In this document: positions 35,607-44,000 of the stretch, piece by piece | How positions within the stretch are numbered: position 1 is the stretch's first letter | How the letters are laid out: each line of letters starts with the position of its first letter | Source of the DNA: Nocardioides potassii | GTDB taxonomy: Bacteria > Actinomycetota > Actinomycetes > Propionibacteriales > Nocardioidaceae | Direction: 5' to 3' | NCBI RefSeq assembly: GCF_021648885.1 | Contig: NZ_JAKJHZ010000007.1 | Coordinates: 372,001-436,000 of the forward strand | Length of the DNA stretch: 64,000 nucleotides | Notes under the pieces: model-generated | What the model was told of the DNA's origin: nothing | The model's database searches: none | What the model saw: the letters and a program-made list of their open reading frames with translations, nothing else | Position numbers and translations under genes: made by a program

Positions 35607-38600
35607 ATGCGACTTCGCGGACACCACCGCGGTCAGGCTGTGCTCGCAGCCCTGACGCTCGGTGTGGGCATGATGGCCACGCTCTACGACGGGGTGCCGA
35701 CGTCCGACCTCGAGCTGCACGACGGTGGGGTGTGGGTCACCAACCTCGACAAGCGTGTCGTCGGGCACCTCAACTACCCGTCGATGACCCTCGACGCGAT
35801 GGTGACGGCCACCTCGCCGGAGTTCGACGTGATGCAGGAAGCCAACACGGTGACCCTGCAGGACACCGGCAGTGGGACGGTCACCCCCGTCGACTCCGCG
35901 ACCCCCGCCCTGGGCTCAGCGGCAGTGGTGCCGGCCGGCTTCGACGTGCGCCAGGGTGGCGACAGCGTCGCGATCTCCGATCCCGTCAGCGGTGCGGTGT
36001 GGGCGCTGACGGCGGACGAGGTGGAGGGCTTCAGTGAAGAGCAGGAGCCGACGCTGACCAAGGCGGTCGGGGCTCGGGCCGCCGTGGGCAAGGACGGCAC
36101 GATCTTCGTCGTCGGCGACTCCGGCGCGTTGAGCTCGATCGAGCCGGGGACGACCGGGTGGACGACGACGAAGGTCGGCTCGTTCGGCGCGCTCACGTCC
36201 GGCGAGTTCGACCTGACGGCGGTGGGGGCGACTCCGGTGCTGCTCGACCGCGCGGCCGGTGAGGTCCGCACGCTCGACGAGACGACGAAGGTTGACAGAG
36301 CCGACGAGCTGGTGCTGCAGCCTCCGGGCGACGCGAGCCAGACGGTGGCGCTGTCCTCGCCGGACACGCTCCTCCTCGCTCCGCTGTCGGGTGGCGACGT
36401 CATGCGGGTGCCCGACGGCGCGGCCGAGGCCGGCACCCCGGCGCCGCCGGTGCGGCTCGCCGGCTGCACCTACGCCGCGTGGGGCGGCAGCGGTCACACC
36501 CAGCGCGTGTGCGACGACAGCGCGGACGACAAGGTGCAGGAGGTCGAGCGCCTGCGCCGCTCGACCGCGCCCGTGTTCCGGGTCAACCGCGACGTCGTGG
36601 TGCTCAACAGCACCGACAACGGCGACTCCTTCCTCGCCCAGGACAACATGCAGCTCGTCGCCAACTGGGACGACCTGCTCGGCCAGGTCGAGGACGAGGA
36701 GAAGAAGAAGGAGGAGACCGAGGAGCAGGACCTCCAGCTCAACGCGAACCGCTCCGAGCAGAACCACCCGCCCAAGGCCAACCCGGACTCCTACGGCGTA
36801 CGCCCGGGGCGCTCGACCACGCTTCCGGTGCTCGACAACGACACCGACCAGGACGGTGACGTGCTCACCGCGTCCGCCGAGGAGGATCCTCGGATCGGCA
36901 CGGTGCTGCCGGTGCGCGGCGGCGAGGCGCTCCAGATCGTCACCGGTCCCGGTGCAGCCGGTGCCGACACGTTCGAGTACGCCGCCGCCGACGGCCGCGG
37001 CAAGCCCGCGACCGCTCGGGTGCAGGTGGAGGTCCACCCCTGGTCGGTCAACGCCGCGCCTGTGCGGAAGGACCGCGCCTCGGTGGTGGTCGTCGCCGGT
37101 GGCGCCGAGGTGAAGTACAACCTGCTGCAGGACTGGATCGACCCCGACGGCGACCCGATCTACCTCGAGTCGGTCGAGGGCACCGACGACATCCTCGCGC
37201 AGAGCCGCGAGGACGGCACCGTCACCATCACCGACCTCGGCCGTGCGAAGCCCGGCCTGCACCAGGTCGACGTACGCGTCTCGGACGGGCGCGAGACGGC
37301 GACCGGCACCCTCGACATCGACCTGCGCAGCTCCGACAACGTCGCCCCGACCGCGAACGCCGACCACGTCATCGCGGTGGTCGGCGAGGAGACGACGGTG
37401 CGTCCGCTCGACAACGACACGGACGCCAACGGCGACGAGCTGCGGCTCGCGCAGGTGCCCAGCCCGGGTGGCGGTGCCAAGGTCCTGATGGATCCGGCCG
37501 CCGGGACCTTCACCTTCACCGGGTCCAGAGCCGGGACGGTCTACGTCGAGTACACCGTCTCCGACGGTCCGTCGACCGCCAAGAACATCGTGCGCGTCGA
37601 CGTCGTCGACGGCACCGAGAACGGCGAGCCGCCGGTCGCCGACAACGACCTGGCGCTCCTGCCGGCGGGACAGTCGGTGCTCGTGCCGGTGTTGTCCAAC
37701 GACTACGACCCCGCGGGTGGTGTGCTGGTGGTGCAGTCGGTCTCGGCCCCGCCGGAGGCGCGGCTGCAGCTCGACATCGTCAACCACGAGTTCGTCCGGG
37801 TGCGGGCCGTCGGCTCGCTGCGGGCGCCTGTGGCATTCACCTACACCATCTCCAACGGCGCCGCCTCGTCGTCGGCGCAGGTGACGGTCGTGCCCATCCC
37901 GGACCCGGGCTCGGACAAGGCGCCGATCGTGGAGGACGACTCGGCCACGGTGCGTGCGGGTGACATCGTCACGATCCCGGCCCTCGCCAACGACCGGTCA
38001 CCGGCCAACCTCGAGCTCCGGATCGGGCCCAGGCTGCAGCTGCTGCCCCAGGACTTCGCCGGGGATGCGTTCGTGGCCGGTCGCGACGTGCGGTTCAAGG
38101 CCGGCAACGAGCCCGGGCGCGTGCGGGTGACCTACACCGTCTTCGACTCCGCGGAGAACTACACCTCCGGCACGATCACCGTGACCGTCGTCCCGAAGGA
38201 CGCGCCCAACACCCCGCCCACGCCACGACCGCTGGTCGCCCGCGTGCTGGCCGGCGGGTCCGTCACCATCCCGGTGCCGACCGACGGTGTCGACCCAGAG
38301 GGGGACTCGGTGACCCTCCTGGGTGTCGCCCGGCCGGCGCCGACCAAGGGCGTCGTGTCGGTCGTGGGCGGATCGCTGAAGTACGTCGCCCCCGCCTCGT
38401 CGTCGGGTACGGACAAGTTCCGCTACCTCGTCGAGGACGCGAGCGGAGCGCAGGCCAGCGGCAGCATCCGGGTCGGCATCGCCCCGCCGTCGGCCACCAA
38501 CCAGCTCCCGACCGCGGTCGCGGACCTGGTCAAGGTGCGGCCCGGTCGCAAGCTCTCGGTACCGGTGACCGCCAACGACACCGACCCCGACGGGGACACC

Positions 38601-41600
38601 CCGCTGCTCATCCCGGACTCGGTCACCCCTGCCGACCGCACGACGAGGACGAAGGCCCGGACCGACGGTGCCCAGGTGCTCCTCACCACGCCCGGCTCGA
38701 GCGGGGACCTCAACTACTACTACCGGATCACCGACGCACCCGGCGGTCAGCCCGTCGACGGCGTCCTGACCGTGCAGGTGCGCGACAAGGCGCCGCTGCG
38801 GGCGCCGATCGCGCGTGACGACGTGGTGACCGCGGCCGAGACCCTCGGCCGGAACACCGCCAGCGTGGACGTGCTCGCCAACGACTCCGATCCCGACGGG
38901 GTCGCGGAGGACCTCGAGGTGAGCTCGACCGAGCGAGGCGTCACCGTCTCGGGCGGCAAGCTCGCGATCACCCTGGACAAGGCGCGCCGCGTCGTCCTCT
39001 ACACCGTCACCGACGTGGACGGCCTCACCTCCCGCGCCGTCGTCACCGTGCCGGGCACCAGCGACCTGCGACCGGTCGTCGACCCGGGAGCTCCCGCCGT
39101 GAAGGTCGTCGCCGGGAAGACCGTCGAGGTCGCGCTCGCCGACCACGTCGTCGTACGTGACGGGCGGAGCCCGATCCTCACCTTCGGCAACACCGTGCAG
39201 GCCGGGCCGGGTGGCGTGGCCAAGGCAACCAGCCAGCGCGCGATGTCGTTCACGGCCGACCGGACCTTCTCGGGCCCCTCGGCGATCACCTTCGAGGTCA
39301 CGGACGGCACGGACGCCGACGACGCCACGGGACTCGTGGCCACCCTCTCCATCCCGGTCGAGGTGCTGCCCGCGACGACCAAGGACGAGGACGACCCCAA
39401 GAAGGTCCGCACCCAGCCGACGTTTACGCCTACAGGCCTCCAGGTAGCTCCGGGCGAGGACGCGGTCGAGGCCGACCTCCGGGCGATGGTCACCGATCCC
39501 GACGAGGGTGACCGAGACCGTCTCGCCTTCGAGCTGGGCGCCGTGGAGGGGGACACCGCGAAGGTGAAGGTGTCGCTCTCGGGCTCGACCCTGCGAGCCG
39601 AGGCCGCGTCGGACACGCCGGCAGGTACGTCGTTGCTGGCGGCGGTCACCGTGACGGACGGGTCTACGGACCCGGTCACCGCCAAGGTGCCGATCACCGT
39701 GGTCTCGTCCACGCGACCGCTGCTCCAGGTCCGTCCGATCGAGATCGCCGACGCCTCGGCCGGCGTCGCGGAGACCGTCGACGTCGCGGACTTCGTCGTC
39801 AACCCGTTCGCGTCCGACGGTGAGCCGATCACGGTGCTGAGCGCCGACCTGGCCGGCGGCGACGCGACCGGCAAGGTCTCGCTGTCCGGCACGGTCGTGA
39901 CGATCACCCCGGACAAGGCGACCCACGGACAGCTCAACGTCAGGATCTCCGTCGGCGACGCCACCAAGGACCCGGCGCGCCAGGTGGACAGCCTGATCCG
40001 GGTGACCGTCCGCGACCGTCCCGACGCGCCCACAGGCCTGAAGGCGCAGGCGATCGAGTCCAACACCGTCACCCTGAGCTGGACGGCACCGCCCAACAAC
40101 GGCTCCCCGATCACGGGCTACACCGCCCAGTGGGCCGGCGACACCTTCGACTGCGGCCAGGCGACCACCTGCACCGTGACCGGGCTGAAGAACGCCGTGG
40201 AGTACACCTTCACCGTCACCGCCACCAACGAGATCGGCACCTCCGACAAGTCGGCAGCATCCAACCCGGTCAAGCCCGACCAACGCCCCGACCCGCCGAG
40301 CAGCGTCTCCGGCGAGTTCGGCGACAAGTCGGTCAAGCTGCAGTGGAACCAGCCGGTAGGCGACTTCAGCGCGGTGACGTCCTACAGCATCCTGATGAGT
40401 CCCGGGAATGCCGCCGGCGTCATGCAGCTCGACAACCTCACCGGGACCAGCGCCACCGTGGACAACCTGGTCAACGGCACGGCCTACACGTTCCAGGTGA
40501 TCGCCCACAACGACCACCCGGAGCCGAGCGACCCGTCGCCCGCCTCGGCGGCGATCGTCCCGGCCGGCCTGCCGTTCGCCCCGGCGGCACCGACCGTGCA
40601 GAAGCGCGCAGCAGACGCCACCCAGCCATCCGCCACCGTGACGTGGGTCGCGCCCAACGGAAACGGGGACGACAACCTCGTCTACACGCTCGCGTCGAGC
40701 AACGGGCGGACGTGGAACGGCATCACCGGCACCAGCCAGGAAGTCCTGATGGACGCCTCGACCACCGACGTGACCTTCACGGTCCGGGCGACGAACAAGG
40801 CGGGTCAGGGCGACGCGTCGCCCGCCTCGGCGCCGCAGCGCTTCTTCCAGAAGCCAGGTCCGGTCAGCAACCTCCAGGCGGAGGAGACGGGCGAGAACAA
40901 CACCGTCCGGATCACGTTCGGGGCAGCAGCGGGCAACGGGGCCTCCCCCAGCGAGATCACCTACCGATGGCGGGTCGGTGGTACCTCGGGAACCCTGCCC
41001 GCGGGAGGCGGCACGGTCACCAACGGAGCGTTCCCCAACGGCACGAACGTCACGGTCGAGGTCTGGGCGACCAGCACGGTGCGGGGCGAGAGTGTGGCCG
41101 GTGACACCCGGTCCGATGGGGCGAACGCCTACGGCCCGCCGACCGCACCCCAGGTCTCGCACTCCGACGGGTATCGCGCGGTGACGTTCTCGTGGAACGC
41201 CTCGTCGACTGGCAACGGCCGCTCGGTAACCGGTACGCAGATCAGCATCAACGGCGGCGGGTGGGAGAACGTGGGCGTCACCGGCAACCGGCTCGTGAAC
41301 ACCGGGCCAGGTCAGCGGGTCGAGTTCCGGGTGCGATCGGAGAACCAGGCTGGCTGGGGCGCTGAGGCCGCAGATGCCGGTACCGCTTGGGCGGATGCAA
41401 CCGCCCAGTGGCGGAAGACCGGTCAGCAGGCTCCGAACGGCTGGTACTACGTCGAGCTCCGGCTGGAGAGGTTCAGGCCGGGATCACAGGTGTACTGCTT
41501 CGTCGGCGGCCAGAACGCCCCGAACTGGGACGAGACGCTCACGGTGGACGGTGCGGGCAACTGGGGTTGGGCCATTCCCTCCAGCTCGGAAGGTCGTCCG

Positions 41601-41657
41601 AGCGCCGCTGGGAGCTTCAACGTCGGCAACGACTTCGGAACGTGTCAACAGCGCTAG
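35607..41657 (+). CDS. Giant surface protein with Ig/cadherin-like and fibronectin type III repeats
   Basis: The 2016-residue protein starts with a membrane anchor or uncleaved signal (11-26). An Asp/Thr-rich strand region without clear family (30-360) and an acidic Lys/Glu stretch (DEEKKKEETEEQ) follow. Then come about 11 Ig/cadherin-like modules with NDxDxDGD-type calcium-like loops (about 388-1465), the last three diverged. About five Fn3 domains begin at PDAPTGLKAQ (about 1472), and a C-terminal 100-residue domain ends in GTCQQR. The ATG at 35607 follows GGTAGGA. It heads a long same-strand operon with MoxR and DUF58 genes. Role in adhesion or as a cell-wall scaffold for the secretion locus is inference. 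Confidence 0.8.
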   Translation: MRLRGHHRGQAVLAALTLGVGMMATLYDGVPTSDLELHDGGVWVTNLDKRVVGHLNYPSMTLDAMVTATSPEFDVMQEANTVTLQDTGSGTVTPVDSATPALGSAAVVPAGFDVRQGGDSVAISDPVSGAVWALTADEVEGFSEEQEPTLTKAVGARAAVGKDGTIFVVGDSGALSSIEPGTTGWTTTKVGSFGALTSGEFDLTAVGATPVLLDRAAGEVRTLDETTKVDRADELVLQPPGDASQTVALSSPDTLLLAPLSGGDVMRVPDGAAEAGTPAPPVRLAGCTYAAWGGSGHTQRVCDDSADDKVQEVERLRRSTAPVFRVNRDVVVLNSTDNGDSFLAQDNMQLVANWDDLLGQVEDEEKKKEETEEQDLQLNANRSEQNHPPKANPDSYGVRPGRSTTLPVLDNDTDQDGDVLTASAEEDPRIGTVLPVRGGEALQIVTGPGAAGADTFEYAAADGRGKPATARVQVEVHPWSVNAAPVRKDRASVVVVAGGAEVKYNLLQDWIDPDGDPIYLESVEGTDDILAQSREDGTVTITDLGRAKPGLHQVDVRVSDGRETATGTLDIDLRSSDNVAPTANADHVIAVVGEETTVRPLDNDTDANGDELRLAQVPSPGGGAKVLMDPAAGTFTFTGSRAGTVYVEYTVSDGPSTAKNIVRVDVVDGTENGEPPVADNDLALLPAGQSVLVPVLSNDYDPAGGVLVVQSVSAPPEARLQLDIVNHEFVRVRAVGSLRAPVAFTYTISNGAASSSAQVTVVPIPDPGSDKAPIVEDDSATVRAGDIVTIPALANDRSPANLELRIGPRLQLLPQDFAGDAFVAGRDVRFKAGNEPGRVRVTYTVFDSAENYTSGTITVTVVPKDAPNTPPTPRPLVARVLAGGSVTIPVPTDGVDPEGDSVTLLGVARPAPTKGVVSVVGGSLKYVAPASSSGTDKFRYLVEDASGAQASGSIRVGIAPPSATNQLPTAVADLVKVRPGRKLSVPVTANDTDPDGDTPLLIPDSVTPADRTTRTKARTDGAQVLLTTPGSSGDLNYYYRITDAPGGQPVDGVLTVQVRDKAPLRAPIARDDVVTAAETLGRNTASVDVLANDSDPDGVAEDLEVSSTERGVTVSGGKLAITLDKARRVVLYTVTDVDGLTSRAVVTVPGTSDLRPVVDPGAPAVKVVAGKTVEVALADHVVVRDGRSPILTFGNTVQAGPGGVAKATSQRAMSFTADRTFSGPSAITFEVTDGTDADDATGLVATLSIPVEVLPATTKDEDDPKKVRTQPTFTPTGLQVAPGEDAVEADLRAMVTDPDEGDRDRLAFELGAVEGDTAKVKVSLSGSTLRAEAASDTPAGTSLLAAVTVTDGSTDPVTAKVPITVVSSTRPLLQVRPIEIADASAGVAETVDVADFVVNPFASDGEPITVLSADLAGGDATGKVSLSGTVVTITPDKATHGQLNVRISVGDATKDPARQVDSLIRVTVRDRPDAPTGLKAQAIESNTVTLSWTAPPNNGSPITGYTAQWAGDTFDCGQATTCTVTGLKNAVEYTFTVTATNEIGTSDKSAASNPVKPDQRPDPPSSVSGEFGDKSVKLQWNQPVGDFSAVTSYSILMSPGNAAGVMQLDNLTGTSATVDNLVNGTAYTFQVIAHNDHPEPSDPSPASAAIVPAGLPFAPAAPTVQKRAADATQPSATVTWVAPNGNGDDNLVYTLASSNGRTWNGITGTSQEVLMDASTTDVTFTVRATNKAGQGDASPASAPQRFFQKPGPVSNLQAEETGENNTVRITFGAAAGNGASPSEITYRWRVGGTSGTLPAGGGTVTNGAFPNGTNVTVEVWATSTVRGESVAGDTRSDGANAYGPPTAPQVSHSDGYRAVTFSWNASSTGNGRSVTGTQISINGGGWENVGVTGNRLVNTGPGQRVEFRVRSENQAGWGAEAADAGTAWADATAQWRKTGQQAPNGWYYVELRLERFRPGSQVYCFVGGQNAPNWDETLTVDGAGNWGWAIPSSSEGRPSAAGSFNVGNDFGTCQQR

Positions 41658-41680
41658 AGCGCCTTCGAGATGAGAGACCA

Positions 41681-42655
41681 ATGACCATCACCACTGACGA
41701 CGCCGCGTGGTTCGCGGACTCGTTCGGCAAGCTCACCGACAACGTGGGCCAGGCCCTCCTGGGCAAGGCCCCGGTCATCCGGCTGGCGCTGACCTGCATG
41801 CTCGCCGAGGGGCACCTGCTCCTCGAGGACGCACCCGGCACCGGCAAGACGGCGCTGGCGCGCGCGATGGCGGCGACGGTGCAGGGGAGCCACAGCCGGA
41901 TCCAGTTCACGCCGGACCTGCTGCCCTCCGACATCACCGGCACGACGATCTACGACCAGTCGTCGTCGCGGTGGGAGTTCCACAAGGGCCCGATCTTCGC
42001 CTCCATCGTGCTCGCCGACGAGATCAACCGGGCCTCGCCCAAGACGCAGTCGGCGCTGCTCGAGGTGATGGAGGAGGGCCACGTCACCGTCGACGGCACG
42101 TCCTACGAGGCCGGCCGGCCCTTCATGGTCATCGCCACGCAGAACCCGATCGAGCAGGCCGGCACGTACCGGCTGCCCGAGGCGCAGCTGGACCGCTTCC
42201 TGATGAAGACGTCGGTCGGCTACCCCGACCGGGCGGCCGCGGTCCAGGTGCTCGCGGGCTCCGCTGACCCCGACCGCACCCGGACACTGCCGCCGATGAT
42301 CTCGACCCAGGCCGTGGCCGAGATGGCCGACCTGGTCAAGGCCAACCACGTCGACGACGCGGTGCTCGACTACGTCCAGCGGCTGACCGAGGGGACGCGG
42401 GACGACTCCGACACGACCCTCGGCGTCTCGACGCGCGGTGCGATCGCGATGGTGCGCGTCGCTCGCGTCTGGGCCGCGGCGCGCGGGCGCAACTACGTGC
42501 TGCCCGACGACATCAAGGAGCTCGCCCTTCCCGTCTGGGGCCACCGCCTGGTGATGTCGCCGGAGGCCGAGTTCGCCGGGGCCTCCGCCGAAGGCGTGAT
42601 CGGACGGGTCCTCGACCGGGTCGAGGCCCCCATGCTGCGCGGAGCCGGCGTCTGA
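41681..42655 (+). CDS. MoxR family AAA+ ATPase
   Basis: MoxR ATPases act as chaperones that assemble or activate partner protein complexes, commonly with DUF58/VWA proteins. Walker A is APGTGKT (51-57), Walker B is LADEIN (111-116), and the TQNPIEQ sensor motif is present. The 324-residue length matches. The start ATG has GAGAG upstream. It is followed 22 bp later by the DUF58 gene, the usual MoxR partner. Confidence 0.94.
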   Translation: MTITTDDAAWFADSFGKLTDNVGQALLGKAPVIRLALTCMLAEGHLLLEDAPGTGKTALARAMAATVQGSHSRIQFTPDLLPSDITGTTIYDQSSSRWEFHKGPIFASIVLADEINRASPKTQSALLEVMEEGHVTVDGTSYEAGRPFMVIATQNPIEQAGTYRLPEAQLDRFLMKTSVGYPDRAAAVQVLAGSADPDRTRTLPPMISTQAVAEMADLVKANHVDDAVLDYVQRLTEGTRDDSDTTLGVSTRGAIAMVRVARVWAAARGRNYVLPDDIKELALPVWGHRLVMSPEAEFAGASAEGVIGRVLDRVEAPMLRGAGV

Positions 42656-42677
42656 TGCAGCACGCAGGAGCAGGCGC

Positions 42678-44000
42678 ATGAGCGCGGCGACGCCGGCGGT
42701 GGCCGGTCGCCGGCGGCTGCCGCGACCGGACGTGTCGGGTCGCATCACCGGGATCGTGTCGGACCTCGGTCGGTCACGCGCGGTGACCGGCGCGCGCCGG
42801 GCCGCGGACACCGCGTGGGCACGCACCGCGCCCGTTCGTGCGCGCATCGCCCCGATCGGCGCGTTCGTGCTCCCGCTCGGCTGGGTCGCGCTGGCCAGCC
42901 TCGTCGTCGCGGTGGTCGTCGGCCTCGACCGGTCGTGGTCCGAGCTCACCGCGGTGGCCGTCGCGCTCGCCGTCGTCCTGCTCGCCGCGGTCGCGTGGGT
43001 GGCCGGCAAGACGGCGTACGACGTCGACATCGCGCTGGACAACGAACGCGTCCAGGTCGGCGACGACGCCCTCGGGCGCCTGCTCATCCGCAACCGCGGC
43101 ACCCGGTCCCTGCTGCCGACGAGCATCGAGCTCCCGGTGGCGCGCGCCGTCGCGTCGTTCGACCTCCCCGCCCTCGGACGCCGGGACGAGCACGAGGAGA
43201 TGTTCGCCGTCCCCACCAGGCGACGGGGCGTCATCCCGGTCGGTCCGGTCGTCTCCGTGCGCGCGGACCCGCTGCACCTGCTGCGCCGTGCGCAGCGCTG
43301 GACCGAGCAGGTCGAGCTCTTCGTGCACCCGCGCACCCTCGTCATCGACTCCGGTCACGCCGGCTTCCTGAAGGACGTCGAGGGCGTCACCACGCAGGAC
43401 CTGTCGAGCTCCGACGTGTCCTTCCACGCGCTCCGCGACTACGTTCCCGGTGACGACCGGCGCGCGATCCACTGGAAGACCACGGCTCGCACGGGACGGT
43501 TCATGGTCCGCGTGTTCGAGGAGACCCGCAGGTCGCACCTGCTCCTCCTGCTGTCCTTGCGTCCGGAGAACTACGCCACGCCCGACGACTTTGAGATGGC
43601 CGTCTCGAGCGTCGGCTCGCTCGGGCTGCAGTGCCTGCGCGAGGACCGGGACCTGTCGGTGGTGACGCAGGCCGGGCGCCTGCGCTTCCCGAGCGCTCGC
43701 GGCCTCCTCGACGAGCTGTCCCGGATCGAGCTGGTCCCCGGTTCGGCGCCCGTCCCGACCCTCGCCGAGGAGGGCGTCGCCGCGGTCCCGGGCGCCTCGA
43801 TCGTCGCGCTCGTCACCGGAGGTGGCGCGGAGGCGGCCGAGCTGCGCGCGGCCGACCGAGCAGCTCCGCTCGACGCGTTCACGTTCGCCGTGCGGTGCGC
43901 CGACGGTCAGTCCGTCGCTCGGCGCAGGATCGGCCGCCTCACGGTGCTCGACCTGTCGACACTCGACGACCTGCCCCGCGCGGTGAGGACGATGCGATGA
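42678..44000 (+). CDS. DUF58 domain membrane protein
   Basis: The 440-residue protein has two membrane helices (about 60-83 and 90-110), a beta-rich domain, and the DUF58 core marked by LRDYVPGDDRRAIHWKTTAR. The DUF58 fold is VWA-like and is thought to work with MoxR ATPases. The last four bases overlap the ATG of the transglutaminase-like gene. Position between MoxR and transglutaminase is a recurrent cassette in actinobacteria. Confidence 0.92.
   Translation: MSAATPAVAGRRRLPRPDVSGRITGIVSDLGRSRAVTGARRAADTAWARTAPVRARIAPIGAFVLPLGWVALASLVVAVVVGLDRSWSELTAVAVALAVVLLAAVAWVAGKTAYDVDIALDNERVQVGDDALGRLLIRNRGTRSLLPTSIELPVARAVASFDLPALGRRDEHEEMFAVPTRRRGVIPVGPVVSVRADPLHLLRRAQRWTEQVELFVHPRTLVIDSGHAGFLKDVEGVTTQDLSSSDVSFHALRDYVPGDDRRAIHWKTTARTGRFMVRVFEETRRSHLLLLLSLRPENYATPDDFEMAVSSVGSLGLQCLREDRDLSVVTQAGRLRFPSARGLLDELSRIELVPGSAPVPTLAEEGVAAVPGASIVALVTGGGAEAAELRAADRAAPLDAFTFAVRCADGQSVARRRIGRLTVLDLSTLDDLPRAVRTMR

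Noticed and set aside
37998..41162. 1054-codon minus-strand frame within the Ig/Fn3 gene
   Set aside because: An antisense shadow rich in Arg/Gly/Asp; the plus frame has clear repeated domains.
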